A stretch of DNA of 64,000 bases from Salegentibacter sp. (GTDB lineage: Bacteria; Bacteroidota; Bacteroidia; Flavobacteriales; Flavobacteriaceae), in NCBI GenBank assembly GCA_017795085.1, contig CP051246.1, positions 2,358,514 to 2,422,513 of the forward strand, in the 5' to 3' direction. Position 1 is the first letter of the stretch. The number at the start of each line of letters is the position of its first letter. The notes under the pieces are model-generated. The model made no database searches and was not told the DNA's origin. It saw only the letters and a program-made list of their open reading frames with translations. Made by a program: the position numbers and the translations under genes. Below, piece after piece: positions 18,738 to 28,335 of the stretch.

Positions 18738-19781
18738 TTAAGCCGATTTATTTGCGAGTTGACCACAAGCTGCATCTATATCTTTTCCGCGTGAACGCCG
18801 AACGGTTACCGTAATATTATTCCTCTCTAAAATTTCCTGGTACATATCTGTTGCTGCTGAAGATGCCTGTTGAAAATTACCGTCATCAATCGGGTTATAT
18901 TCGATTAAATTTACTTTACAAGGCACATATTTACAGAACTTCACCAGGGCGGAAGCAGCTTCTTTGGTATCATTAATATCTTTCCAAACAATATATTCGT
19001 AAGTAATACGGCTTTTGGTTTTAGAAAACCAGTACTCCAAAGCTTCTTTTAAATCGGTTAACGGAAAGGTTTCATTAAAAGGCATTATTTGGGTTCGCAC
19101 TTCATCTATTGCTGAATGCAGCGAAACTGCCAGTTTAATTTTAGCTTCATCATCGGCCAGTTTTTTAATAATTTTCGGTACTCCGGAGGTGGAAATGGTT
19201 ATACGCTTTGGAGACATTCCCAAACCTTCAGGAGAAGTGATTTTTTCAACCGCTTTCATTACATTTTTATAATTCATAAGCGGCTCTCCCATCCCCATAA
19301 AAACAATATTACTAAGTGGCCTGTCAAAATATAACCGACTTTCATTATCAATTGCAACCACCTGATCGTAAATTTCATCAGGATTGAGGTTTCGCATTCG
19401 TTTTAAACGGGCGGTGGCACAAAACTGGCAATCGAGACTACAACCTACCTGAGAAGATACACAAGCCGTAGTTCGACTTGGTGTTGGAATTAATACCGAT
19501 TCTACAGTAAGCTGGTCATGAAGTTTAACAGCGTTTTTTATAGTGCCGTCACTACTGCGCTGCATACGATCTACCCGAATGTGGTTAATCACAAAGTTTT
19601 CCTGAAGCATTTCCCGGGTTTGTTTCGAGATGTTCGTCATCTCATCAAAACTATGCGCCCCTTTACTCCAAAGCCATTCGTATACCTGATTTCCACGAAA
19701 AGATTTATCGCCTTCAGCAACAAAAAAATCCTGCAACTGCTTTTTGGTCAAAGCCCTTATATCTCGTTTTTTATCTTTCAC
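18738..19781 (-). CDS. rlmN: 23S rRNA (adenine-2503-C2) / tRNA methyltransferase RlmN
   Basis: 347 residues, radical-SAM enzyme. The cluster motif is CSLDCQFC (C-x3-C-x2-C), preceded by CVSSQVG, and the catalytic methyl-carrier cysteine is in AACGQL at the C terminus. GMGEPLMNY and SLHSAIDEVR are family signatures. It methylates A2503 of 23S rRNA and A37 of some tRNAs. It is in the same direction as queA (upstream) and the polyprenyl synthase gene (downstream); the queA terminator lies between queA and rlmN. Confidence 0.97.
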   Translation of the reverse strand: MKDKKRDIRALTKKQLQDFFVAEGDKSFRGNQVYEWLWSKGAHSFDEMTNISKQTREMLQENFVINHIRVDRMQRSSDGTIKNAVKLHDQLTVESVLIPTPSRTTACVSSQVGCSLDCQFCATARLKRMRNLNPDEIYDQVVAIDNESRLYFDRPLSNIVFMGMGEPLMNYKNVMKAVEKITSPEGLGMSPKRITISTSGVPKIIKKLADDEAKIKLAVSLHSAIDEVRTQIMPFNETFPLTDLKEALEYWFSKTKSRITYEYIVWKDINDTKEAASALVKFCKYVPCKVNLIEYNPIDDGNFQQASSAATDMYQEILERNNITVTVRRSRGKDIDAACGQLANKSA

Positions 19782-19836
19782 GCTGCAAAAATAGGAAGAA
19801 TTTAATGAAAAAGATATGTTAATGAGAGGAAAGAAA

Positions 19837-19877
19837 AAGCCACAAATACACTGATAATATAAGTGTATTTGTGGCTT
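19837..19877 (-). terminator. Intrinsic terminator of queA
   Basis: A perfect 16-bp stem (AAGCCACAAATACACT and its complement) with a 9-nt loop, followed on the minus strand by TTTTTC. It lies 31 nt past the queA stop, before rlmN. Confidence 0.88.
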
Positions 19878-19907
19878 AAATTATTTAGCACTAAACTTTA
19901 AACTTAG

Positions 19908-20963
19908 TTATATAATAAGCATCGCATCACCATAAGTATAGAAACGGTATTCTTCTTTTACGGCTTCCTCATACGCTCTTTTCATAAAATCGTGACCGGC
20001 AAATGCTGAAACCATCATAAGCAAGGTAGATTTTGGAGTATGGAAGTTTGTAATCATACAGTTAGCAATACTAAAATCGTAAGGAGGAAAAATAAACTTA
20101 TTGGTCCACCCGTTAAATTCATTCAGCATTTGGTTTGAAGAAACCGAACTTTCCATCACACGCATTACGGTGGTACCTACTGCGCACACTTTACGATTCT
20201 CCTTTTTGGCTTTATTAATAACCTCAGTTGCATTTCTCTCAATAATAGCTTGTTCACTGTCCATTTTATGTTTGCTAAGGTCTTCAACCTCAACCGGACT
20301 AAAAGTTCCCAGGCCAACATGAAGGGTGACTTCAGCAAAATCAATTCCTTTAATTTCGAGACGTTTCAGCAAATGTTTAGAAAAATGTAAACCGGCAGTT
20401 GGCGCAGCTACAGCCCCTTCTTCTTTGGCATAAATTGTTTGATAACGCTCCTGATCTTCTGGCTCTACTTCTCGTTTAATATATTTTGGAAGTGGTGTTT
20501 CTCCTAATTCCTTAAGTTTTCTACGAAAATCTTCATAAGAGCCATCGTAAAGAAAACGCAAGGTTCTTCCGCGGGAAGTTGTATTATCTATAACTTCAGC
20601 TACCAGACTTTCATCATCACCAAAATAAAGTTTATTTCCTATTCTAATTTTACGGGCGGGATCAACCAAAACATCCCAAAGTTTAGTTTCGGAATTTAAT
20701 TCCCTTAACAAAAACACCTCAATACGGGCTCCGGTCTTTTCCTTATTTCCATACAAACGTGCAGGAAAAACCTTGGTGTTATTAAGCACCATCACGTCTT
20801 CTGGCTCAAAGTAATCGAGCAAATCCTTAAATTTCTTATGCTCGATAGTTTGCTCCTTTCGGTTAAGCACCATTAGGCGGGACTCATCTCTGTTTTCAGC
20901 AGGATATTCAGCCAAAAGCTCCTTTGGAAGGTTAAAATTGAAGTGTGAAAGTTTCATTCCCAT
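19908..20963 (-). CDS. queA: tRNA preQ1(34) S-adenosylmethionine ribosyltransferase-isomerase QueA
   Basis: 351 residues, the normal family length. Signatures: [24 protein letters not shown] at the N terminus, [23 protein letters not shown] and [20 protein letters not shown]. It transfers and rearranges ribose from SAM onto preQ1 in the wobble position of tRNAs for Asp, Asn, His and Tyr, giving epoxyqueuosine. The start is M1 or M3; the second fits the family better but both are close. It is downstream of aroA by about 70 nt. Confidence 0.96.
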   Translation of the reverse strand: MGMKLSHFNFNLPKELLAEYPAENRDESRLMVLNRKEQTIEHKKFKDLLDYFEPEDVMVLNNTKVFPARLYGNKEKTGARIEVFLLRELNSETKLWDVLVDPARKIRIGNKLYFGDDESLVAEVIDNTTSRGRTLRFLYDGSYEDFRRKLKELGETPLPKYIKREVEPEDQERYQTIYAKEEGAVAAPTAGLHFSKHLLKRLEIKGIDFAEVTLHVGLGTFSPVEVEDLSKHKMDSEQAIIERNATEVINKAKKENRKVCAVGTTVMRVMESSVSSNQMLNEFNGWTNKFIFPPYDFSIANCMITNFHTPKSTLLMMVSAFAGHDFMKRAYEEAVKEEYRFYTYGDAMLII

Positions 20964-21037
20964 AGTTATATTTTTAAAAGCCGCAAATATACAATCTCAA
21001 CAAGGGGGTTGTCAAGTAAATATGTATTTATTTAGAA

Positions 21038-22264
21038 CTATCCCACTTTTTGAATTTCAAAGCCTAGTTTTTTCATATCATCCCAAAACGATGGATATGA
21101 TTTTGAAACAACCATAGCATCTTCTATTATAAAAGGAACTTTTAATCCTAACGGGGCAAAAGCCATAGCCATCCGGTGATCGTGGTAAGTGGCTACACTT
21201 ACTCCGGTATTAAATTTAGCTTCCGGAAATAGTTGAAGGCTGTCTTGTGTGATCTCTACACGGCTACCGAATTTTTCTATTTCGGTTTTCAAAGCTTCCA
21301 ACCTGTCGGTCTCCTTAATTTTAAGGGTGTGTAAGCCGTGTAGAGTACAGGGTACCCCAAGAGCCAGGCAGGTTACCGTAATAGTTTGGGCAATATCGGG
21401 AGAATCTCGTAAATCTACTTCCAGGTGTCGTGGTTTTTTCTGGTTCGTTTTTTCCAAAATTATACATTCCCCGCTATAACAGGTTTCAACCCCAAACTGT
21501 CGATAAATTTTTGAAATAACCGAATCTCCTTGTAAACTATCTTCTCGATAGGTAGTAAGTTTGATATGGGCTGAATGACTAATTGCCGCTAAGCTGTAAA
21601 AATAAGATGCTGAACTCCAGTCTGACTCCACGGCTAAGGTTTTAGGACTTATTTGTTGTACCGGCGCAACCTTTATAGAGTTATTAGAAAAAGTTCCGGT
21701 AATCCCAACCCGTTTCATTATTTCCTGGGTCATTAAAATATAAGGCGTAGAAGTTACTTTTCCTGCAAGTTTAATAGTTAAACCGGCTGGTAAGGAAGCT
21801 GCCACCAGCATAAGAGCAGAGATATACTGACTGCTAATATTGGCTTCAACACTAACTTCATTTTTTGAAATATTTTTTCCTTTAATCCGTAATGGAGGAA
21901 AACCCTCATTTTTTTCATAGGAAATATCAGCACCTATACTCTTTAAAGCATCAACCAACAGCTTAACGGGACGTTCCTGCATTCTTGAACTTCCGGTAAG
22001 TACCACTTCGCGTCCTTCACGGGTAGCAAAATAAGCGGTTAAAAAACGCATAGCTGTACCGGCATGATGAATATCTACCCATTCAGCATTGGTTTCTAGA
22101 GCTTTTTTTAAATAATGGGTATCATCACTATTGGAAAGGTTTAAAATAGTAAGTCCGGGAAATAATGCCCGTAATATCAACAAACGGTTGCTCTCACTTT
22201 TTGAGCCCGTAACTTTAATTTTTCCCGTGAGTTGTGTCTTTTTATTGGAAATTTTAATTTGCAT
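21038..22264 (-). CDS. aroA: 3-phosphoshikimate 1-carboxyvinyltransferase (EPSP synthase)
   Basis: 408 residues. Substrate-binding GSKSESNRLLIL at the N terminus (Lys, Ser, Arg of the S3P site), HAGTAMRFLTAYFA, ESDWSSASYFYSLAA and RLKETDRL-like IKETDRLEALKTEIEKFG, ending in DHRMAMAFA. It is somewhat shorter than the enterobacterial enzyme but normal for Bacteroidota. It catalyses step six of the shikimate pathway, supplying chorismate for the Phe/Tyr operon found 6 kb away on the same strand. It lies 4 nt downstream of the small membrane-protein gene. Confidence 0.96.
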   Translation of the reverse strand: MQIKISNKKTQLTGKIKVTGSKSESNRLLILRALFPGLTILNLSNSDDTHYLKKALETNAEWVDIHHAGTAMRFLTAYFATREGREVVLTGSSRMQERPVKLLVDALKSIGADISYEKNEGFPPLRIKGKNISKNEVSVEANISSQYISALMLVAASLPAGLTIKLAGKVTSTPYILMTQEIMKRVGITGTFSNNSIKVAPVQQISPKTLAVESDWSSASYFYSLAAISHSAHIKLTTYREDSLQGDSVISKIYRQFGVETCYSGECIILEKTNQKKPRHLEVDLRDSPDIAQTITVTCLALGVPCTLHGLHTLKIKETDRLEALKTEIEKFGSRVEITQDSLQLFPEAKFNTGVSVATYHDHRMAMAFAPLGLKVPFIIEDAMVVSKSYPSFWDDMKKLGFEIQKVG

Positions 22265-22268
22265 GCGT

Positions 22269-22541
22269 TTATTTTTCTTCTTCTGAAGCTTCTTTTTTTT
22301 CTTTCATTCTATATTGGCCATAACTAAAGATAAACCCATAAATAAAGGCGGCTATAAACTGACCTATAATAAAACGGAATAATTTTCCGTCTGCTGTGCG
22401 TTCTTTAAAAAAACGGGCTATTTCAAAACCACCGTATTCAAAAAGTATACTAACCAAATTGTAAATAAACAAAAAGGAAATACCAAGTAATATAACTGAC
22501 TTCCAAAAACCTTGTCTGGCAACAATTGTCTTTAATCCCAT
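22269..22541 (-). CDS. Small two-helix membrane protein of unknown function
   Basis: 90 residues with two hydrophobic segments (about 13-33 and 58-76) and a charged C-terminal tail KEKKEASEEEK. The start codon shares its A with the stop of the MazG-like gene (TAATG) and the stop is 4 nt before aroA, so translational coupling in one operon is clear and the ORF is real. I do not recognise the family. Its position does not suggest a role beyond housekeeping. Confidence 0.8.
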   Translation of the reverse strand: MGLKTIVARQGFWKSVILLGISFLFIYNLVSILFEYGGFEIARFFKERTADGKLFRFIIGQFIAAFIYGFIFSYGQYRMKEKKEASEEEK

Positions 22542-22867
22542 TACCTAAGTTTTTCGTTATTCTTATGCCGGTTTTTATCTCTTTTGGTTTTAATGTCCAG
22601 CTTGCGTTCAAAGGCTTCTTCCAAGTTTATACCGGTTTGATTGGCCAGACAAAGCACTACAAAAATCACATCGGCAAGTTCTTCGCCAAGATCCTTGCTT
22701 TTATCACTCTCTTTCTCACTTTGTTCCCCATATCGCCGAGCAATAATACGGGCGACTTCTCCTACTTCTTCGGTAAGTTGCGCCATATTGGTAAGTTCAT
22801 TAAAGTACCGAACGCCGTGTTCTTTTATCCAATTATCTACTGCTTGCTGTGCGTTTTCAATATTCAT
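22541..22867 (-). CDS. MazG-like nucleoside triphosphate pyrophosphohydrolase
   Basis: 108 residues, one all-alpha NTP-PPase domain. The metal site is made by TEEVGEVARIIARR (E-x-x-E) and GEELADVIFVVLCLANQ (E-x-x-D). Single-domain members hydrolyse non-canonical or excess (d)NTPs to NMP and PPi. It is coupled to the next gene by overlapping stop and start and lies just 2 nt after the DUF3857 gene. Confidence 0.9.
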   Translation of the reverse strand: MNIENAQQAVDNWIKEHGVRYFNELTNMAQLTEEVGEVARIIARRYGEQSEKESDKSKDLGEELADVIFVVLCLANQTGINLEEAFERKLDIKTKRDKNRHKNNEKLR

Positions 22868-22869
22868 TT

Positions 22870-24882
22870 TTATCTGGCTTTTGTGAGTACAATAGCTTCT
22901 GAATGTTTGTTAAGCATTTGCTCATAAAAATTCTTTAAATTATTATATTCCAAGGGAGAGAATACAATTTCATTCAAATTGAGTACCGAATCTACCCTTA
23001 AAAAATTACCATTTACAGTTGTAATAAACTTAAATTCCCCTTTTCCATTTTTAAACTCGACAATAGTATTTTCCGGCAGGGATTCAACTTTATATCCTTC
23101 AGGAATCATAATATTTATCCGCTTATTGGTTACCGACGGAAAATCCAAAAAAATAGGATAATGACGTTTTTTGGCCTTAAACGGATTTTCTTTTATTGCT
23201 TCAAAAACCATAGGCTGAAAATAAATCTTATCATTAATATTTTCAACAACATCAGCCAACTCAAACTCATAAGTTTGCCTAATGTCCTCCCCTATACTTT
23301 TCTTATTTTTAATATCAAGCCCCGAAATTACGATATTTCCCTTATCTTCTTCCAGTAATTGGATATAATTATCTCTATTTAAACCGGCAAAATTTTCCCT
23401 ATATGATTTAGCAAAAAGTCCGCTGTAATTTGAAATACTTTTGCCTTCCACCTTCATATTATCCTTAAACTGAATGTTTATACTTTTGCTTTGGACAGCT
23501 TGTTTTTTAGGCATTAAATCTACCCAGGCAGAGCTACCCCGTTGCCTAATAAGCCTTCCTTGCCAGTTTCTAGCACGTTTGGGCAGTTCATTTAAAAAGG
23601 CATTGTGATCCGTAGCATCGAGTAAAATAATATCATCTGGTAATTCAATTCCGGCAATTACATAATTAAACCCGCTACGGGTGGGAAATAACGGCACCCC
23701 ATTATCCTGAGTGCTTAACAATACCGGACTTGCATTTATTCCCGCATGCTTTAACATGGCAACAAGCATTAAATTGATATCGCCGGTATTGCCTGCTCCT
23801 TCTTTATACGCCACTTTTGCTCCGTTATCGGAAACATATCCAGCAAGTTTGTTCCATTTTACTTTTTCCCTTACGAAATTGTAAATTTTACTGATTTTAT
23901 CTTCGGGGTTATTTATTCCTTTCAGGAGTTTTTTTAAATCATTTTTAAAATAGCCAGTCCTGTTAATTTCCTTTTCCAGTCCATTATCAAAAATGGTTTT
24001 GGCTACACCTTCCCAGGTTTGCGAAAAATTCTCTATCGGAGAATTGGGGAACTTAGTATACTGAAGCTCCCAGGTTAAAAATGCTGCATAATTTTGTAGG
24101 TAGTCTACATAAACCTCGTCTTTAAGCGGCGGAATATCGGTTTCTGAAATTTCATAGATATTTTCCAGATATTCTACTTTATTGTTCTGAAAAGAGGTTT
24201 TTACAGCCCTGACTCCACTACGTTGTGACTGTGTAAAATTATAAGTGAATTTTTTTCGGCTTTCGTTAATTTGAAAATCAAGCTGGGATCTTGTATTAAA
24301 ATGCTTCTGAAATCCAAAAAATTCAGGAATGGTAATTTTTACTTCCAGGTGATTAATCGGGATGGTATACTGCAAAGGTATATCATCTATAGAAGTTAAA
24401 AAAGGTGAGCGCAGGGAATACTCGTATTCTATAACGCTGCCCTCGGTGACAGCAGGCATATTCAAAGTGACCTTGCCATTATATTCGTTTACTTTTTCTT
24501 CAAAAATCCCGTTATTACGAAGTTTATCTTTAATGAGTTTTCCATTTTCCAAATTATAAGTAATACCTTTAGTACTTGAGACTTTTTCATGATCACTATC
24601 GCTGTGGTATGTAGAAATTACTTTTTCTGCCCAATCTACTCCCTCCTTGTTATAAATTTTTATTCTTTCATGTACCTTAGTTACCAGCATGATGCCGGTG
24701 TGTTTATTAATCTCATAATACGTATTATGCTCCCTAAAAAGTACAGCGGCATTAGCTTCAGGATACTGGGGATGTACTTTCTCAACAACTTCAGCTACCG
24801 ACACCTTTCCGAATTTAAAATCCTGGGCGTGAATAGAACCTATCGTTAATAAAAAAAGAAGAAAAAAGTAAAGTCGTAACAT
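22870..24882 (-). CDS. DUF3857/transglutaminase-like protein, apparently catalytically dead
   Basis: 670 residues with signal peptide (IGSIHAQ). An N-terminal DUF3857 domain (about 50-225) is followed by a transglutaminase-like fold (about 290-420) and a C-terminal beta-rich DUF3858-like region. In the transglutaminase core the expected G-D-C block reads GAGNTGDINL, with no Cys, and the expected N-H block reads GFNYVIAG, so two catalytic residues are missing while LLDATDH is kept. It lies 9 nt downstream of a paralogue that retains Cys and His, suggesting an active/inactive pair in the periplasm or on the outer membrane. Function of the family is not established. Confidence 0.85.
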   Translation of the reverse strand: MLRLYFFLLFLLTIGSIHAQDFKFGKVSVAEVVEKVHPQYPEANAAVLFREHNTYYEINKHTGIMLVTKVHERIKIYNKEGVDWAEKVISTYHSDSDHEKVSSTKGITYNLENGKLIKDKLRNNGIFEEKVNEYNGKVTLNMPAVTEGSVIEYEYSLRSPFLTSIDDIPLQYTIPINHLEVKITIPEFFGFQKHFNTRSQLDFQINESRKKFTYNFTQSQRSGVRAVKTSFQNNKVEYLENIYEISETDIPPLKDEVYVDYLQNYAAFLTWELQYTKFPNSPIENFSQTWEGVAKTIFDNGLEKEINRTGYFKNDLKKLLKGINNPEDKISKIYNFVREKVKWNKLAGYVSDNGAKVAYKEGAGNTGDINLMLVAMLKHAGINASPVLLSTQDNGVPLFPTRSGFNYVIAGIELPDDIILLDATDHNAFLNELPKRARNWQGRLIRQRGSSAWVDLMPKKQAVQSKSINIQFKDNMKVEGKSISNYSGLFAKSYRENFAGLNRDNYIQLLEEDKGNIVISGLDIKNKKSIGEDIRQTYEFELADVVENINDKIYFQPMVFEAIKENPFKAKKRHYPIFLDFPSVTNKRINIMIPEGYKVESLPENTIVEFKNGKGEFKFITTVNGNFLRVDSVLNLNEIVFSPLEYNNLKNFYEQMLNKHSEAIVLTKAR

Positions 24883-24891
24883 AATTTGAGT

Positions 24892-26805
24892 TTAATGGGT
24901 AGCCGCCAATACAGCTTTTTGGTTATTCAATGCTAAAATTAAATTCAAAAACTCCCGATAATCCTCATATTTTTCGGGATTCCAACGGCCTTCATTAACA
25001 ACATATTCCCGATTTACTGTTAAGACTTCTTTACCCTCTACCTTTTTAAGGACAACATCTAAAACATATCGTCCAAACTCATTTTCAATATTTACCGATT
25101 CCGGGATCGCTTCAGCAGTATAACCTTCCGGTAAATGGTAAATAAATCCATCTTGAAACATTTTTCCCCGTTTGATTTCTACAGGCAGTTTTCTATGGGT
25201 GTTTCGTGGCAATTTTTCTACTTCCGGCTTAAAGAAATTTAATGGTAACAGAAACCTCTTTCCTACTTTTAAAGCCAATTTTTCTCCGGTAAATTCAACT
25301 ATTTCGGTAAAGGAGGGCATCTGTTTATTATTTTCGAATTCCAAACGAGCGATATCAATATTTTTAAGATATCCCCATTCTTCCTTATAACTTAGAATCT
25401 GATTACGTTTTTTTCTTCGCTCAATATAATAAGTATTTCCATACGGAATTCCTTTACTCACGCGTTTTGTACTTGCTAAAAAACCACCTTCATCATTTAA
25501 TTGAATATTGGTCTTCGATTTTTGAAGGTTTTCCTCTGGAAGATATTTTTTAGTACTCACAATTTCACCACCACCGGGTTTTACCAGCAACACATTTCGG
25601 TTATCGGTAAAATCACCCAAATAATTAAAAGGTAAATTTTGATTGGTACACTCTAACCAAACAGTTTCATCGTTTTCTTGCGGCACCTGTAAAATCACAT
25701 GATTACCTTCCATTGAAGCAAATTTGGCATCTATATTCCTATGCTCCCCACCATAAACCACCGCATAATTAGAGGCTATTCCCTGGCTTTGTAAAAGTGC
25801 CATCATGTAATTAGTTAGTGCCTTGCAATCGCCATAGCCCAATTTATCAACTTCGCTAGCACGTATGGGCTGCCAGCCACCAATTCCCAATTGAACGCTT
25901 ACATACCGGGTATTTTCCTGCATAAAATTATAGATAATACGCGCTTTTTCACTATCTGATGTCGCTTCAGCAGTAAGCTTTTCTATTTTAGCCAATGTTG
26001 TTTCAGGTAGCCTACCTCTTTCGGAAATTAAATTTTCATATTGCCACCGGCCCAAATCTTCCCAATTTTTTGCATGTCCTTTTACACCTATCAATGAGAA
26101 ATCTTCTAATGCCACTAATAATTTAGGGGAGAATTCAGTAAAATCAGGACTCAGGGCTTCTTGTTGCCGGGCTGGTAAATTACTTACACTATAATTAAGT
26201 TCATATTTGCTGGCTGTTCGCTCAACTTTTTCAGGCATATTTCGTTCATCAAATCGTATTGGGATTTGAGACGGATTTTTAAATTGATACCTCGCCTGCT
26301 CAACACTTATCAAATAATCTGACATTGGCTCCCAGGGCTTTATAAAAATAGTGCTGGACGATTGCACTTCACTTTCATAAACCAGTGTATATGGATATTT
26401 ATTCGGGGTATAGTCAAAATAACTTACTCGGTTATCACTATGCAAAGTACCTCCGGTTACCAGACTATGATCTTTAAAATGCCTCTTTTTAATTTTTCTG
26501 ATTTCTTCTCCGTATTCGTCATATATATAAGCTTCCTGATCTTTGATTTTACGGTCCTTATCATAAACATCGGCAGCAAGCGCATGACGCTCGCCATATT
26601 CATTTAATACGGTAACCGCACGTTTTTTATGAATTATTATTTTATCGATCGATTTAACCTCGATGCTTATTTCTTCGGAACGCACTACCGCATTGGCATT
26701 AAGAAAAAGCTCAGGAGCTATGGCAGAAATCTCATAATCCTGAGCGGTAAGGGAAAAACAAGATAACAGCAAAACAATTAAAAATAAGGAGAAAGTACTG
26801 CGCAT
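24892..26805 (-). CDS. DUF3857 and transglutaminase domain protein (Cys and His retained)
   Basis: 637 residues, signal peptide ending SLTAQ. DUF3857 spans about 50-220; the transglutaminase core at about 280-390 has LGYGDCKALTNYMMALL with the nucleophile Cys, GNHVILQV with the His and WLECTNQ, where a Glu replaces the usual Asp. A C-terminal DUF3858-like domain follows. It is upstream of the inactive-looking paralogue and 18 nt downstream of dtd. Natural substrate unknown; peptide hydrolysis or cross-linking is possible. Confidence 0.88.
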   Translation of the reverse strand: MRSTFSLFLIVLLLSCFSLTAQDYEISAIAPELFLNANAVVRSEEISIEVKSIDKIIIHKKRAVTVLNEYGERHALAADVYDKDRKIKDQEAYIYDEYGEEIRKIKKRHFKDHSLVTGGTLHSDNRVSYFDYTPNKYPYTLVYESEVQSSSTIFIKPWEPMSDYLISVEQARYQFKNPSQIPIRFDERNMPEKVERTASKYELNYSVSNLPARQQEALSPDFTEFSPKLLVALEDFSLIGVKGHAKNWEDLGRWQYENLISERGRLPETTLAKIEKLTAEATSDSEKARIIYNFMQENTRYVSVQLGIGGWQPIRASEVDKLGYGDCKALTNYMMALLQSQGIASNYAVVYGGEHRNIDAKFASMEGNHVILQVPQENDETVWLECTNQNLPFNYLGDFTDNRNVLLVKPGGGEIVSTKKYLPEENLQKSKTNIQLNDEGGFLASTKRVSKGIPYGNTYYIERRKKRNQILSYKEEWGYLKNIDIARLEFENNKQMPSFTEIVEFTGEKLALKVGKRFLLPLNFFKPEVEKLPRNTHRKLPVEIKRGKMFQDGFIYHLPEGYTAEAIPESVNIENEFGRYVLDVVLKKVEGKEVLTVNREYVVNEGRWNPEKYEDYREFLNLILALNNQKAVLAATH

Positions 26806-26823
26806 TGTTTAAAGAAAAGTATT

Positions 26824-27276
26824 TTAACTTTTATTTTTAGAATCTATTAAAATAGTAACCGGGCCATCATTAAGCAACTCTACTTTCATATCGGCACCAA
26901 ACTCTCCGGTACCAACTGGTTTTCCTAATTTATCTTCAAGTATAGCTATAAATTTCTCATAAAGCGGAATAGCCTTATCCGGCTTAGCGGCCTGAATGTA
27001 GCTCGGCCGGTTTCCTTTTTTTGTTGAGGCATGTAATGTAAACTGACTTACCACAATCGCATCGCCATCCACATCGATTAAAGAATAGTTCATCAGCCCA
27101 TCTTCGTCTGAAAAAATTCGAAGGTTCACAATTTTCCGGCATAACCAGTTAATATCTTCTTCGGTATCTTCGTGCTCAATGCCGAGCAAAATAAGAACAC
27201 CTTGTTTTATCACCGCGTTTACTTTATGTTCTATGCTTACCGAGGCTTTTGAGACCCGCTGTAGTACTACCCTCAT
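26824..27276 (-). CDS. dtd: D-aminoacyl-tRNA deacylase
   Basis: 150 residues, the standard length. MRVVLQRVSKASVSIEH at the N terminus, SQFTLHA (catalytic Thr region) and the cross-subunit loop GxPVGTGEFGADM are diagnostic. It removes D-amino acids and misacylated Gly from tRNA. The start overlaps the rsgA stop by 4 nt. Confidence 0.97.
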   Translation of the reverse strand: MRVVLQRVSKASVSIEHKVNAVIKQGVLILLGIEHEDTEEDINWLCRKIVNLRIFSDEDGLMNYSLIDVDGDAIVVSQFTLHASTKKGNRPSYIQAAKPDKAIPLYEKFIAILEDKLGKPVGTGEFGADMKVELLNDGPVTILIDSKNKS

Positions 27277-28223
27277 TCTTTTTTATAAATATCGGTTCGG
27301 TAATTATCTTCTTCTCCTTCTATAATCTGTAAATAACTTTTATAACGGCTCCAGGCCAGTTCCCCCTCTTCAAGAGCTTTTTTTACTGCACATTTTGGCT
27401 CTTCCAAGTGCAAACAATTATGAAACTTACAATCGGGTTTCAGCTCAAAAAACTCCGGAAAATAATTCCCCAATTCCTCCCTGGCAATATCCACCACACC
27501 AAACCCCTTAATGCCGGGAGTATCAATAATCCTGGCATCAAAACTCAAATCAAACATTTCAGCAAAAGTAGTGGTATGCTGCCCCTGTTTATGCTGGTCC
27601 GAAATTTCAGCGGTTTTAAGATTTAAACCAGGTTCAATGGCATTTACCAAAGTAGATTTCCCCGTCCCGCTATGACCGGAAAACATACTGATTTTACCAG
27701 TCATTTTTTCTTTTACTTTAGCTACATTTTTACCGTTTTTAGCGGAAATCCCAATGCATTCATAGCCCGCATTCCTGTAAATTGCAGCAAGATATTTTAC
27801 TTCCAGCAATTCATCTTCATCATAAGTATCAATTTTATTAAAAAGCAACACAGCTTTAATTCCGTAGGCTTCTGCAGTTACCAAAAATCGATCGATAAAA
27901 GTGGTTAAAGTTGGGGGATTATTTAAGGTAACCAGTAAAAATACCTGATTTATATTGGCCGCAATTATATGGGTTTGTTTCGAAAGGTTAACCGAACGCC
28001 GAATAATATAATTTTCCCTTTTAGCAATCTTTTGTATCACTCCCGTGGTTTCGCCCGATTTCTCTTCAGGCTCAAACTCTACCTGGTCGCCCACAGCAAC
28101 GGGATTGGTACTCTTTATACCCTGTATGCGGAATTTCCCTTTAATTCGACAGTCATAAAACCGGTCATCTTCAGTTTTTACCTGGTACCAACTTCCGGTA
28201 GATTTATAAACGGTTCCTTTCAT
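27273..28223 (-). CDS. rsgA: Ribosome small-subunit biogenesis GTPase RsgA
   Basis: 316 residues. N-terminal OB-fold (1-70), circularly permuted GTPase with G4 LLFNKID before G1 GHSGTGKSTL and G3 DTPGIKGFG, and a C-terminal zinc site CKFHNCLHLEEPKC. It acts late in 30S maturation. It heads the run rsgA-dtd and follows the aromatic operon with a palindromic repeat in between. Confidence 0.97.
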   Translation of the reverse strand: MKGTVYKSTGSWYQVKTEDDRFYDCRIKGKFRIQGIKSTNPVAVGDQVEFEPEEKSGETTGVIQKIAKRENYIIRRSVNLSKQTHIIAANINQVFLLVTLNNPPTLTTFIDRFLVTAEAYGIKAVLLFNKIDTYDEDELLEVKYLAAIYRNAGYECIGISAKNGKNVAKVKEKMTGKISMFSGHSGTGKSTLVNAIEPGLNLKTAEISDQHKQGQHTTTFAEMFDLSFDARIIDTPGIKGFGVVDIAREELGNYFPEFFELKPDCKFHNCLHLEEPKCAVKKALEEGELAWSRYKSYLQIIEGEEDNYRTDIYKKE

Positions 28224-28235
28224 TCACATTTTATT

Positions 28236-28268
28236 AAACCTCACAGGTTTTGGAAACCTGTGAGGTTT
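28236..28268. repeat. Palindromic intergenic repeat, family A, copy 2
   Basis: Perfect hairpin AAACCTCACAGGTTT-tgg-AAACCTGTGAGGTTT between the aromatic operon end and rsgA. Differs from copy 1 at few positions. It may also act as a terminator or insulator here, though the T-tract is weak. Confidence 0.8.
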
Positions 28269-28335
28269 GTTTTACACAACCCTATCTACAAAAATACTAA
28301 ATGTAATTTTTAAAGGAAGCCTTTTACAAATCAGA

